A stretch of 64,000 bases of DNA. Origin: Chromobotia macracanthus (taxonomy: Eukaryota > Chordata > Actinopteri > Cypriniformes > Botiidae). The stretch covers positions 417,001 to 481,000 of the forward strand of contig JAZGTH010000007.1 in assembly GCA_036877525.1 (NCBI GenBank), written 5' to 3'. Positions 45,466 to 58,480 of this stretch are shown piece by piece. The stretch's first letter is position 1; each line of letters begins with the position of its first letter. A model generated the notes under the pieces. That model searched no databases. It was not told the origin of the DNA and was given only the letters and a program-made list of their open reading frames with translations. Position numbers and translations under genes: made by a program.

Positions 45466-48240
45466 TGATGGCTTCTCTCCCTCCTCCTGTCAGCCTGGCC
45501 AGTTCTCGATGAGGCTGGCCAGGCTGTGTGAGCTCGCATCAGAGTCGTCAGAGTCACAGGTCATGCGGTCAGGTGCTGTGAATAAGGGTGTTACCTCATG
45601 TCACCCTGTTATCCAGTCTGTTACTGTGCAACTGTGTCAGTTCTTACACTTTCTCCTAAAAAATGGTGGATATTGGTCAAGACTGTTGAGCTTAATAATG
45701 AAAAAAAACACCATAAACATGCCATAACAATTTTGTATATGAGAAATACTGTATGTTCCATTTGTTCCAGGTTTTCCTGAAGACATGTAACAGTCTAGAA
45801 AGAGTTATTATCTTTGGTTATAATGAAGTCAATTTCAGTCTGTTCTTCACACAAATGTTTTCAGAGTCTTATTTGGAGCTTGACAGCTGTGGTCACCCTG
45901 AACTGTCATTATATAGGAAATAGCTGTGTGTAGATTCCTCAGGCTTCTTTTTTTATGTTCTATGGAAAAACAAACAGAGTGGAATGACTGTAAACGATTA
46001 CAGACTTTTTATTTTAGGGTTTTTTCTTTAAAGATGTTCTGAGATTTTTTTAAAGGTACCACATGTTTGAGAGTTAAGCTACGACAACTCAGTTATGAAG
46101 TAACTGTTCAAAACCTTTTATCAGAAATGGGAGAGCAAGTATATTATTTTTTAGTTTTTCGTTTGTATATGATTTGATCTGAATCTTGAAAAAAATTCAA
46201 ATGTTGGTTACTAGTTACTGATCACCCTAAATTAGTAGATCATTTTTCTTTGTTCCAAACACTATAATGAAAGAATAAACTAATGTGTAAGCCTTATTTT
46301 GCTGCATTCTGTATTATAAATGAACACTGTTTTATTTGAATGATTAAAAACTGTTAACCTTAAAAAGAAGAAACCCCAAACAGTTAAAGTCATTATAATA
46401 TTTGGTATGTCTGTAACCAAACTTGCACCAACTGTAGCGTGTAGGCTCACACGACTGCTTGTGGAAATATTTCTTATTAAACCTTTTACAAATATTCAAT
46501 TAAAATATGTTCACACTCATCAGTGTATTCTTCTGATGTAGAATGAGCGTACTGTATAAATATATTGAAGTAACTTGGTGCATAAGAATGTCTGGAGCTG
46601 TCTGCAGTTAACAGTGATCGTCTCTTTATGTTTGTCTGTTTAACATCCTCTCTCTGCACTGCAGGATGCAGAAGGAATGTACACACCTTACACCAGCACA
46701 GAGAGAGACGGAAGGAAGGGAAACAGGAAGTTAAGCGTATCCGTCAGTACAGCCGGACTTCTGGGATCTTCTTGCTTGGTTTACATGTGGATGAAGAAAA
46801 ATGAGCAGGATTCTTTTGGTCATGTCTGCCCAGAACTGGACAGGTGGGATATATTGTTGAATATACAATTATCATTATTATTGCATTTAATAATTAGCAC
46901 CTTCAAATATGCTTAAAGCTACAATCTGTAACTTGTTTGTTGAAAATGAACATTCTCCTTGCCTTACCCCAATTTGCAACAGTAAGTTTATAATAATGAT
47001 TTACAATTGAAGCTGTCTGATTTTTAAGTATATGTCCACCTGTAAACAGAAAGAACATCCGGCTGCTATGTCACATGTCCGGGTGCTGTTGTTTTTACAG
47101 CAGCTGGAGTTTATCATGCTGTTAAAGTTTCACAGGTACTGAGTAATGCTGACAGAATGGCTTCCCACCCACACTTGAAGGCAGACGGAGGTACCGAACG
47201 GTCACACCAAACCCGTCAGCTCAGCCAGTACACAAAGATGCGTCGCATCAGGGACTGCATTGAAACTGAATTTAATACTAATAAGACAGAAATGTGGTGC
47301 TGGATAACTTAACACTGATCTCTTCTGTCATTCACAGCATTATTTGGTATCATGTGACACAAATGTTTTCCATTCATGCTTTCCTACTGAAAACAAAAGC
47401 TTGATTCTTTATGTATGTTATGACCAAACACTTTTCTCTGCAGTGGCTTCATATTGTCTAAAACATTTTATATTTCTATAATTATATAATATAAATATAT
47501 TGATATAATTTTTTTTATATTTCAGAATATATTTCTAAAACATTTGTCTCATGTGGTGTTTTTTTTAATCTATATTGAAAACCACACATTTTTAATAAAT
47601 AGGATGTATTTGCCTTTATAATTGTTATTGGCTCGTCTTTCAGAGCATTTGGAAAGAGGCAGTTTTCGCACTAGACACTCTCTGTCCAGAAATCCTCACA
47701 GACGAGATGAGGCTCCGTCTCCATGGCACCCAAACGAGCAGATGGAGTCGAATCTATGCGCTCAGTAAAATGAAGAAACTTTCTTGGCACTGAGGGGTAT
47801 GTACACTGTGTGCTGATATTAGGAGATTGTATGTGAGTCACGTGGGCATTAGACGAGAATACAGCACTGTTGAGGCTTCTACAGTGTGAGCTGGTATTAC
47901 AGATGCATTTGCGCGCACAAAGGAAATTTTCTCTGCCTCATACCCAAAAACATTTCTAAGCACATTAATAGAGCAGAAACGTACCATATAAAGCATATAA
48001 GATGTTAAAGCTGTTTTTGGGATGTCCTGCTTTGTGAATATATTAAATATGAATCTATCAACACGTGTTTCCCCATGTCCACTGTCTGAGGTCTGAAAAG
48101 GTCAGAAATGACAGACCATGTCATATGACATTTGCAGTTTTTCTGTATGTAACACCATATTCAAATCAACTACAGTAGAGTGTAACGTGTGTGTGTTTCA
48201 GAGCTTTGGGGACTTGAATAAAACTTCACTGGTAGGTTTT
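45466..48240 (+). other. Candidate spliced transcript of unknown identity
   Basis: Four segments with consensus splice borders lie in order: 45466-45559, 46665-46843, 47644 or 47646 to 47796, and 48202-~48240. The last holds AATAAA at 48217-48222 after a TTTCAG acceptor. With the 47646 acceptor, a reading frame from an ATG at 45509 stays open through three exons to TGA at 47791-47793, 125 residues. The ATG context is weak and I do not recognise the protein. It may be a non-coding RNA or a chance set of splice sites. Confidence 0.3.
46912..47140. repeat. MITE family R1, copy 2
   Basis: Begins CTTAAAGCTACAATCTGTAAC, shown here by its core AGCTACAATCTGTAAC, with internal words TAAACAGAAAGAACATCCGG and CAGTAAGTTTATAATAATG shared in diverged form with the 52276 copy. 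The right terminus is not clear. Confidence 0.55.
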
Positions 48241-48530
48241 CTGGTATGAACTGGTATGTTTCTCCTAAAAATAATTTAATTTAGTCTTAAAAGAATTTGA
48301 GCAGAAATGTTTTGGCTTGTATTGAGATCTCTGACTTTGACTTTAGAAGTTTTTTTTTACAGTTTGGGACTATGTTGAGATTTCTTTTAGGCTCAAAACA
48401 TGAAATTGTTATTGTTAGTTTCTCAGAAGAAATATCAAAGAAGCAGGAAAGTTAATTTAATCTGAATGCTTTTAAAAGGAATTTAAAGAAATCTGTTTTT
48501 TAAACCTGTCTGCACATTGTTCTTGTCACC

Positions 48531-48772
48531 ACACTGTAAAAAACACTGCTGTCTTAATTAAGTTTAATCAACTTGGATATACAAGTTATTTCAACTTAAT
48601 ATTTTATTCTGGCTGGTATAACTTAAAAAATGGGTTAAGCAATTTTCCAACTATTTCTTATAAGTTACCTCAACTCCACACCAGTCAGGATTACAAAGAG
48701 TAAGTTGAAATGACTTGTGCAACCAACTTGATTAAACTTAAACATTTAAGGCAGCAAAGTTTTTCAACTTTG
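48531..48772. repeat. Foldback MITE, near-complete
   Basis: Begins CACTGTAAAAAACACTGCTG. The left arm (TTAATTAAGTTTAATCAACTTG) is matched in reverse by the right arm (CAACTTGATTAAACTTAAAC), and inner sequences ACAAGTTATTTCAACTTA and TAAGTTGAAATGACTTGT pair too, so the element can fold into a long hairpin. Confidence 0.8.
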
Positions 48773-48789
48773 CTTTGTCAACTGATGCC

Positions 48790-48794
<5 letters not shown>

Positions 48795-48831
<37 letters not shown>
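48795..48831. repeat. (GA)n microsatellite
   Basis: Continuous GA dinucleotide repeat, followed by GGTGTGGAGGTGTGGAGGTG. Confidence 0.95.
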
Positions 48832-48833
<2 letters not shown>

Positions 48834-49568
48834 GTGGAGGTGTGGAGGTGAAGTGAGGGAGATGTTTACTCAGTCAGAAAGCTGTGTGCTGTGTCGATGA
48901 GTTATAGCAACGCTGGTCAGCACACCACAGACATCCTGAATGAATGATGTCAGGACTGCGCTCAGACCAGCTCCTGCCCCTCACCTCATACTGAGACCTT
49001 CACCTTTAACCCGGCAAAGAGAAACAAACCATCCCCATCCTGCAAACATGTATTCTGAGGCCAGATGTATGTGAGAGCTCTCTGCTGGTAATCGTCATTT
49101 ACGATTCCAGCCACGCTGGTGTCACACAACACCCGTCACACAATATATCAGCAGCGATTTACTTCCATTACACACAATATAGAGTTTAATTTCTGACATT
49201 TTCTCCAGACACATTTACCTTTTACAAAATGTAAGATTATAAAGTACTGCAGTGTCTTGTCTGTGGAAAAAAGCGTATTATTATTAACTATTAGATTGCA
49301 CAGATATACAGCAAAAACAAATATTCATTCATTCTGTGAAATAATTTCAATAAAAATAAAAAATGATGTCAGACATTTAACAGTTTATTCTTGAAGCATA
49401 ATTGCATCAGATTTCAAACTTGTTTTATTGGAATATATCTTGAATTGATTCTTGTTTTAGACATAAACCCTACAAAACCATCTTGCATCTTGTCAATTCA
49501 AAGACGAATTCTCTGAAAACGAGTTTTTATATTTTGTTTAATTTGGCTTCTCGTGGATGTTTATGTGT

Positions 49569-49800
49569 TTAAATGAAAAACAAGACACAAACAAGAGATT
49601 TTATTTGCAGTGCTGCAGTGAAATGGTGTGAATGTAGCACATCATAAAGAGCAGATACAGTCACATGATGACTGTGTCTCCTGACGGCTCGAACACAGAT
49701 GGGAAGTGACTGTTCCCGGATCAGCTCGAGCGTGTGATTCCAGTATCCTCTGGTTTGGAAGTGGTATAGAGCACATACACAGCAGTTCATGACCACCTGA
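49569..49800 (-). other. Possible minus-strand terminal exon, not identified
   Basis: Read on the minus strand, this open stretch ends with AATAAA at 49605-49600 just after GCAGCACTGCA, like a last exon with a polyadenylation signal. Two frames stay open for 50-75 codons but neither resembles a protein I know. Recorded as a weak candidate only. Confidence 0.15.
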
Positions 49801-50698
49801 CTTCATGTTCCTGTTGTTCAAACAGCAGCGTGAGAGGAAATGACATCACTGGAAACACCTGTGACCAATCAGCAGCTTTCCACTCTCTCGTCTCTGTTCT
49901 GACACTGTACTGACCAGGTGCAATTTGACTCGTTTTCAGCCTGCGATCTGCGTGACAAACATGACTATCTTCTGATTGGCTGTGATTTTAGTACCGTTAT
50001 GAGTTGTTTAGGACAAAAACGTAGAATTGCATGGAAGCTGTAATTGCTTGTCACTTTATCATGTAACAGCTGCATAAAAGCAGGGCAGGAGATTTTTTCA
50101 AAAACATTTTTTCTGTTATCATTCTAAGTCAAGTGGTCTAAATATATTTATCTAAATATGTAGCTTCAGGAACAAGATTTTCATCTGTATCTTCACCTTT
50201 ATGACATGGTGTAAAGAGGAATTTTAAAAAAGTGTTTCGCTCAGAACTGAAGCACTCTTCTGTTTTTAATGTTGATGGGTTCTTTTAAGCATAATTGATA
50301 TTTTATAAACTTTGCTATAAAATTGACTAGGATTAAGATGCAGATAATCATCAACTCATGGCACTGTTACTGTAACTGTGCTGTGAATTATGCAGTAATA
50401 TGAAATATGCAGTTGGTGGGCAACTGCTGCTTTTTAAGAACGCATTACAGAAACGTGCAACACAGAGTCAGTGAGAAATGCAGCACAGCATTCCTGCAGG
50501 CGATTCTGTCAATATTACAGACAGATTGTGTGACAGTTTAATGAACTGAGTTCTCTTGAGGGCGTCAGATCAGTTCTTCATTAGTTCTGTGACAAAGTCC
50601 CCAAAGATGATACTGTACGCAATATTACAACCTCCTCTACAGTAAATCAAACTGAAATTTTAGATCATTGAATATGCTGAATATCTTGCCCACTTTTC

Positions 50699-50930
50699 AC
50701 GTGTGTTCAGGTTTAGCTATATTTGTGAGGGCCAAATATCCTTACTAACAATGAAATATAACAAACTTTTATATATTACTGGTCCTCAATAATAAATTGT
50801 CCGACTGATGTTTTTCTTTAATGCCATGCATGTTTCTGTGAAGTTTAGGTTTAGGAGATGGAAAATATCATTAGCTTGATATATGGAAGTCTATGGAAAG
50901 ACCTTGTGTGTGTGTATTCAGACACAGATG
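50699..50930. repeat. Probable dispersed non-autonomous DNA element
   Basis: Words such as GTTTAGGTTTAGGAGATGGAAAATATCATTAG and GTCTATGGAAAGACC (given by their central parts TAGGTTTAGG and CTATGGAAAG) match a pattern common in cyprinid genomes. Ends (CACGTGTG and TGTGTGTG) are roughly inverted. Family not named. Confidence 0.45.
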
Positions 50931-51746
50931 GGTGAGTGTTAAGACTGTATTCTGGGTGTTTTGTGAATATCTTGGATGCCTTTTTTATCCCTGGTGAAAT
51001 CTGACAGTCTGTCATTGGATGGAATCAGTGCAGCCCTCCAAATATCCCGTCGAACCCCCAACCACAATAAACACTAACAGAATGAATCTGTTTGGCCTAT
51101 AAGAATAAGGTGGACACAAATGTATATTTTCAGTGTTTTTATTTTTGAAGCAGTATTCAGTATTTAAAGCATGTGCAGACTTTGAGAACATAAATGACTT
51201 ACCTGTTCAATCCATGAGCAGAGCAGATTTTGTTGGCTGGCTTGAAACCCAGCAGACAATGTAGCTGTTGATTGTACACACAGAAATCTACATTGTATGC
51301 CAGGTTCACGACAGCACAAAACAATTCATCCTTCATCCTCGAGAAACCACTGCGACTTCACAGTCTGTGAGTTTATTTGTCAGCCTTCAGCAGCTCAAAA
51401 ACATTTGCACAATGACAGCCGCACTGACAGACGAATCTCAAAGAGAACGTGACGTCTCTTTTTATCCTTTGTTATCTAATCAAAGTGAATCTTCACCAGT
51501 CAAATGAGAAACAATGTCTTGATCCTCTCAGAGAATGTTGAACACAGGTCTGAAATCATTTCTCAAGTCTTTTAAAGTGTGTTAGGGCAGTTCAGCTCAC
51601 CTTGAACAAATTGTTGTGACAAAAAAAAAAAGACAAAAACATTCTCAAATGAACATTAACTGAATTAATTTTAATAAAGGCACAAAACCAGTCTTAATGG
51701 GCTAAAACAGAAACATTGAAAGGCAGAAAAACTGTCTGGTAGAACA

Positions 51747-51798
51747 CTTACATTTATGTAAATTTTATCCAAAGTGACTTAACAGCCTTCAGCATTTA

Positions 51799-51845
<47 letters not shown>

Positions 51846-51914
51846 TTTCCTGGGATTCAAACCCACAACCTTTGTGCTGCTAATGCAATTCTCTGCCAGT
51901 CGAGCTACAGGAAC
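51747..51914 (-). repeat. tRNA-derived SINE, minus strand, with internal (GT)n
   Basis: On the minus strand it starts with a tRNA-like head: A box TAGCTCGACTGGCAGAG and B box-like GGTTTGAATCC. It ends with ACTTTGGATAAAATTTACAT, the tail type that many fish SINEs share with LINEs. A (GT)n run at 51801-51838 interrupts the body. Confidence 0.8.
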
Positions 51915-52163
51915 ATGGTTAACAGGACTCTTTACTGGTCATCACAGACCTGCTCCTTTGTTGACAGGATGAAGCACAACTTGTGATAACATACCACACA
52001 ATATGAATGGAATGTGCCAACAGGAAGTGGAAAATGCCATCAGAGACCCAGTAGCCAGATGTAGCTGCTGACTGCAACACAGAATCTACACTGACTACTG
52101 AGCAGCTCATGAGACACCCTAATAACAAAGCACTGAAAACAGTCCTTCACTCCAGCCATCCTC

Positions 52164-52194
52164 ACTTCCTGAAAGAGAGAGAGAGAGAGAGAGA
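52164..52194. repeat. (GA)n microsatellite
   Basis: Short uninterrupted GA repeat. Confidence 0.9.
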
Positions 52195-52275
52195 CTGGTT
52201 AGACAACCCAAAATCATGTCTAATGCATCTGCTGTTATCATGGGGAAGCTCATCTGCTGATGGGTATTTTTAATG

Positions 52276-52635
52276 CTGCAAAAATTTTTAACTTTCTTTT
52301 TATTAAAAATGAACAAAAATCAGTTATTGAGCAAGTACATAACAGATCAGTTTAACATGATCTCCTTACCCTGATTCACAACTGTAAGATTATAATATCA
52401 ATTTATAATTTGAGGTGTTGGGTCAGAAATGTCCTGTCTGTAAACAGAAGAAGATCTGGCTACTATATCAGATGTCCGAGTACTGTAGTTTCCAGTGTTT
52501 GGAGATTGTCCTACAGCAGTTTTTAAACACAATTTAAACTCCATGTTAAGAAAATAATTCGCAAGTACCCTGCAATTTAATGTTTCAGACAGAGATGTTG
52601 AGAGGGAGGCAAAAGTTACAGATTCAGCTTAAAGC
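52276..52635. repeat. MITE family R1, longest copy
   Basis: The right end, AAAGTTACAGATTCAGCTTAA, is the reverse of the left end of the 46912 copy. Internal GAGCAAGTACATAACAGATC matches the copy at 36109. About 360 bp. No coding capacity. Confidence 0.65.
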
Positions 52636-53789
52636 ATGGCTTTAGCACTCACAAATGTTTCTCAGTCTCTCTCATTAGCCTGCCGGCAGGCCGACAGAAG
52701 CCACAGCTCCAGCACATTTCAGCTGCATCTGTGTGCTTATCACACCTGAGTGTCCCTCTCACAGAAAAGAGAAGCACTACAGGCTAAACCGTTGTGTTAC
52801 CGCAATGTCATACCAATACCATACAATATGATGACAATGTAAGCCCTGTTTTAACACCACTCCACAAATCCACTTACTGGTTTGGCACACATGTACAGGC
52901 CTCCACCTCTCCCACTGAGTGATACACTGCAAAAATCATTTTCATGCTTTCCACTAAGAATATTTCAATGTTACAAAAAATTATAAACAGGGCAAATTAC
53001 ATATATATGTATATTTTAAAGCATAAACCTAAATGAATATAATGTATAACTTATATATTTATATTTTAAATATTTATATTTGTTTTTCATTTTTAGTTAA
53101 TTTTAGGGCTTATGAACACACAGTAAAATGTTTATCTATGCACACCAAAAATTGTTGTTGTTAAAAACAATAACGAAAAGAAAAACAATTGACAATATAT
53201 TCTTTAAAAACATTAGACATGTATTAAACAGCTTAGGTAAACTGAGCTTGTTTTAAGAACGCTTAACATGATTTTGATCCAGTGTTCAGAGATCTTATCA
53301 GGCAGAGAGCTGCTTATTAAAACCATTAGCCATTTGTTGGGATTGCTAAAGAAGGTGTGAATGTAATAAATGATTGCCAGCTCAATAAACGAATGAACAG
53401 AAATGAGACACAGAGTGCCAAACACATCCCACAGGAATCCATGCAGAGCATTAGGCCACGACATGCATTACTGGAACAATTAACACTGGAACATGATTAT
53501 TCTCTCTCTAACTGACAGCAGCACATACAGGAGACGATGCGGCCTCATTTCACACCCTTCTGTAAAGATTTCTGCATACCTCAGACCCTGTGACTGAATT
53601 CATCAAACATACCTCTGACCAGCTGATGGTCACTTGACTCCAATTTCTTCCATTAGTAAAATCCTCTCTAGCCCCCCCTTCCCTAAATTCCAGAGCTGTG
53701 TCCCTGCTGCCTCTTTGAAATTGCCCACCCCACCTTTAACCCTGTCTGCTCATCTGCTGCCATTTCCCAGCAGGACAGAAACATGGACA

Positions 53790-54000
53790 GGGACAAGGAA
53801 GGAATCTTACCAGCAAAATGGTATCATGGTAATCCACAGGTTTTTGGACATACCACAGTGTTCTCTGAATTACCATGTATAGCATGGCAAATGAATTTGA
53901 TGATCATTCAATACTATAGCATACATCACAGTATACAGTATCACCATTATATACCATCTCTGTACCATGTTACTGTCACAGTATTTTTTGTATGAAAGGA
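53790..54000. repeat. TACCATG-rich palindromic dispersed element
   Basis: Repeated TACCATG/ATACCA/CATGGTA words in both orientations between 53820 and 53990, ending ACAGTATTTTTTGTATG. This looks like a foldback element; ends are uncertain. Confidence 0.45.
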
Positions 54001-56170
54001 TTTATGTAACATTTAAAGCTATTTTGTAACTGTCATGTGTCATCTGATGGGCATTAAAGATCTCTAAGTTGTTTTTCTCATATGCGTAGGCTTAGCTTAT
54101 GTTGTTATTATTATGTAACTTAAATGAAAAACTGATTTACAAAAATGATATTCACGTCAAAGTATTTGTCTGCCTTGGTGGCCATGAAGAGGTTTGGATT
54201 CAAGGGTTTAAAAATTCAGTCAAAATGTGGTATTTAATTAGCACAGTGACAGCCAGTGTTGACAGCTGTATTGTGTCTTGGGTTTTTATGTGGTTTTGTT
54301 CCAGTTACATTCTCATTGTATTTTATTTGGCAACAGCAAAAAACAGAGTCTTAAAGTTAAATTCGTCAATGCACGAATGGAGACTTTGTTAAGACGTCAA
54401 TCATAAAAGCCAACTTTAAGTAAACTAAACAATTCATATGATGAAGTTTTATGCATGCATTTACTATCCCTGTTTTGTCATTTGCTGGGGTTGTTTGATT
54501 TCACGTGTGGTGTTAAAACAGGGTGGGGGGAGCATGCAGTGAAACCTGTCAGTGAGGTGTTTCCTGCTACAGCTCTATTGTCTGTCCCTGAGGAGAAACC
54601 CTCATCCACATCTTCACATGAATGACCTGTAAACATTCCGGCACATTCCACTCATAACCCTGCACAGCTACTGATCAGGCTGAGCGTCTGCTGTTCAGCA
54701 CAGAAGACCTTCTAAAAAAATCTGTTTGAGAAATAATTGCTGTGCCAAAGTTCAGAGTTGAGATTCTTTGAAAAGTGTAAATCTGTAATGTTTTTTAAAC
54801 ATTCCACTAACAACTTAAGAATAACTATGAGAACTATACGACAACTTTAAGAACTTTAGTAAATGTTAGCCAACATTGTAAGAATGTTCTCTGTTAGCTG
54901 GGATGTTTAAAATGTGGCAAGTGTAACAGCTTTTCAGTAAATACTAAAGCTGAGACGCTTTTGAAATTCAGACACTCGATGGCCTTCACTCTAACACCTC
55001 CAAAATGTGTTTCTGTGAGTTTGACTTTTTTTTAACTCTTTCTTAATACTTTTATGTGACTGTACGTGAGTATTGTGAGGAAGTTGACAAATGCAGTCAG
55101 GTATGAAATTTACTACACTGTGAGATGACAAAAATGCAGCAATGTAACGTTTCACAGAAATGTGCTCACCTGAATTCATCTGAAGAAATGAAAAAACATG
55201 TGATGTGACAGACTGAACCCACTGGTCTCTGTAAGCAGAAAAGAGATCAGGAATATTTCTTATTCATTTTTAGACAAATTAAAATTGCAAAAATACCATG
55301 TATTATATATATATTCTATGCCCTTTATATTTTTTGGTTTTTAAATTTGTAAAGCTGGTTTAAAACATTGCAACTCTCAGAAAAGTGTTATATAAATACA
55401 TTTATTAAAGCTTATTTAATTGTTAATTGTAAACAATTTGCATGTAAATTCATGAACACTTTTTAAACATAACTGTCCTCAAAACTGAGAATTATGAGAA
55501 AACTGTCCCTCAAACGCTGCTGTAGATTGAGTTTAAAAAGTTACAATGTTTATGGCTTCCGCTCATGACTTTTTTTAAGTAAGACCCGTCAGGTGGCCCC
55601 TTATGAACAGACATCAAAGTTATTACGCCTTGTCAAAACCCTGAGGGAAACTCCAGAGCAATCTTTCAACTGAGAGCAACGTCTCCCCCCACACCATCAT
55701 GAAAACTAAATTAAACAGCAGATGTGATTTGTAGAGCGCTGCTTTCTGGTGACAAATGATCAGTCATCACTAATGAAGACATGCACTACAGGCAGAGCTC
55801 AGATCACACCAGGCTTTGTGTTTATTGATGCAGATTCACATATCATTCAAGTCCAAAACCAGAACTCGAGTCTCTACCTCCAGAGCTGGGCTATTCCTGG
55901 AGCCCCATTAAGTTTCAGTTGATGTGGATTTCCTCCTGCTGCCTGGGAGATGACTGGCCTGACCGCATCCAGCGTCTGAGAGGAGCACCAGAATGCTGTC
56001 AACATGATTGGCCACCAAACAGGAAATGAATCATTACCCGCACCAGAGCTGAGTACTGGAGGAGGGGCCATCAGGGGAAGGAGGGAAACCCGGATCAAAT
56101 GCGTTTCTATTTGTACATACAAATTTGGTTCAAAGAGGGAAAACAAAGCAAAGAGAAAATGCCAGATATG

Positions 56171-56396
56171 CTAAAGCATCTTTAAAACCATACCACAGAA
56201 GAACCATTTTCAGTGCATATTCAGGCAAAGGTTTTTAAAAGAACTATTTTTATTTCTTACCTTTTAACAGTCCACAGGACCATTATTCACTACAAAGACG
56301 TATTTAAACAGAAAGGTTCTGTGGTTGTGGTTCTTTATGGAACTAAACAGCCAAAGACGGTTCTTCTTGGCATCAAGACTCTTTTATAATAGTGTA
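56171..56396. repeat. AGAACC-type MITE, copy 1
   Basis: Starts with AGAAGAACCATTTTCAG, has AAACAGAAAGGTTCTGTGG in the middle and AGACGGTTCTTCTTGGCATC near the end. The same layout recurs at 57003-57230 in the same orientation. Confidence 0.7.
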
Positions 56397-57002
56397 CATG
56401 ATCAATACTGCATGTGAACGGTCATGTATTTGCTTGTTTTCTCACAAAACAAGCAGTGAGCACAGCACAGAGAGGTGATCTCGTGTCAAAACAGACAGGT
56501 TGGTTTTAAGGACTAATTCAAGTTAGAATAAATGCCCCTGCTGTAGCAGATCTGATGAAGGACCGATAATCATCAGCGATAGGGTTTCACTGGTATAATC
56601 AGACGGGGAGGTTTACATAGAGTTTGGCTGGGGCTTCATTCCCTTAAGCTAATTTGACCCTCACAGCAGGAGGGAAGAGTCAGATCTGTTCTCTCAACCA
56701 GCTTGATCATGAATCAACATGTAATTCCATTAGCCTGACTGGAGATCAGATAAAGCAGTAGGAAGGGGCGAGTGTAATTGGTTTCGCCCAGCTTCCAAAA
56801 CGCTGCTAAACGGCGAAAGGCTGGATCAGAATGTGAGGCTCCATTTGCTGTTAGGGCAGGAAAAGTGAGAGGTTTCTGCCACTGCCACTATGTGTGGGGT
56901 GAGTTCCCCTTTACCAAGACCTGATTGACTGATTGACTGAGAGCTGGCCATGTGCATTATAGCTCTTGTAATGCAGGCACAGGTTTTTGTAATGCATCAC
57001 AA

Positions 57003-57230
57003 TGATGCCATGAAAGAACCATTTTGGTTCCCTAAAGAACCATTCTGTCAGAGTTCTTTAAAAAAACACTTCTTTCGTACCTTTACGTTCTATATTTTAA
57101 AGAACCTTTTTTCTCTACAAAGAACCTTTTGTGAAACAGAAAGGTTCTGCAGATGTCAGAGATTTTTAATGGAACCATACAGCCACAAATGGTTCTTCTG
57201 TGGCATCATGAAGCACTTTTTTAACCTCAG
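57003..57230. repeat. AGAACC-type MITE, copy 2
   Basis: Starts GATGCCATGAAAGAACCATT and ends AATGGTTCTTCTGTGGCATC, true inverted termini, with AAACAGAAAGGTTCTGCAG inside. It is about 600 bp from copy 1. No coding capacity. Confidence 0.75.
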
Positions 57231-58118
57231 CCCTCAGTAGGAACAGCATGAGGCTCTTTCCAGAGGGCTGTATTGATGGGAAGTGGCTGGCACACAACAG
57301 AGCTTTCGGACCGTTTACAAGACTTTGGCAGAAGTGCGAACTAAAGCAAGAAGGAAGGAAGATTGCCCACAGCATACCCACTGGCCTGGAGTGTAAAGAC
57401 CCTCTATTCCCCAGCACTGACCTGGGTACAGCCCAGCTCAAGTGTATAACATTACACCATAACCAGAGGTGATATTTTTTCTCCATTAGAACACCACAAG
57501 GTTTTAAATATAGCTATAATACTGGCTCTGTCTGATACTGAACTGACCCTACAACTGATACACAAACCGCCTCCATCTCTGAGCACAGATCACAAAGGTC
57601 GTAAAGTGTTTGGATGGAGGTCTTCAAGGGTACAAGGTTCAGCAGTTCTGAGTTTCAACTCTACATCAGCTGAAGCTGCGTCTGCTTTTCTAGAAAGCTA
57701 AAGCCACTTCTGAATAGAAAGAGACCAAAACTTGAGAGTCATAAAGAAACAGAGAAACAGAAGCGACATGAGAAACAGAAAGATGAGGAAACGTTCTGAT
57801 CTGCACTGACTCTCATTTTACATGACGTGCTAGTGCATGCACTGCACCTTTTGCTTTATGGAATTCAATGCATTGCCTGCACTTTGTCCAGGTGGGAAAG
57901 TACTGGTGTGAGCTTGGCGTGTGCACGTGTTCTGCCGTTACCTGAGCAGGTACGTCACATGCACACACCTCTGTCTTTCTGCCTCCTCTACTGCGTCTCA
58001 ATTTTCATTACATCACGAGCAGAGAGACATGGAGATAGACCTGGAACCATGGGAAGTGTGTGCATGTTATGAAAACCAGATATCAAAATTAAGAGAATTG
58101 TGCATGTTAAATATATAC

Positions 58119-58480
58119 AGTACCAATCAAAAATTTAAGATCACTTATTTATTATTGTTACTATTTTTCTCCACCTTTTGGAATTATTGTAAAACTCATT
58201 TAGACTATGGAATGACACAAACTATAGGGGCTTTTACTTTAGCATCTTTTACTTTAGCATCTTCAAAGTCTCTGCTTAGATTTTGCAATAATATTCTTCT
58301 GGCATTTGAACACGCAGTGCTCTAATTGGCCACTTCTTTATTATCAAGTCCAAGTTTTGTAATGAAAAATGTGATAATGTTGGCACACATATTTTTGTTC
58401 ACAAAACTCATTTCAAACGATTAGATGTACACCATATCAAACGGATTTTAAGATCAAGTGAAACATTTCAGTCAGTTGAA
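58119..58480. mobile_element. Decayed Tc1-type element fragment
   Basis: Begins ACAGTACCAATCAAAAATTT, close to a common Tc1 inverted-repeat start in fish. It continues with CTATGGAATGACACAAAC and a transposon-like flank. No transposase segment or clear right terminus is visible, so it is an internal deletion or heavily decayed. Confidence 0.45.

Noticed and set aside
51840..51914. Possible tRNA gene on the minus strand (A and B boxes)
   Set aside because: No cloverleaf or anticodon arm can be drawn, and it continues into a SINE body and tail.
57166..57486. 106-codon minus-strand frame
   Set aside because: It overlaps the AGAACC MITE and unique DNA, with no recognisable domain.
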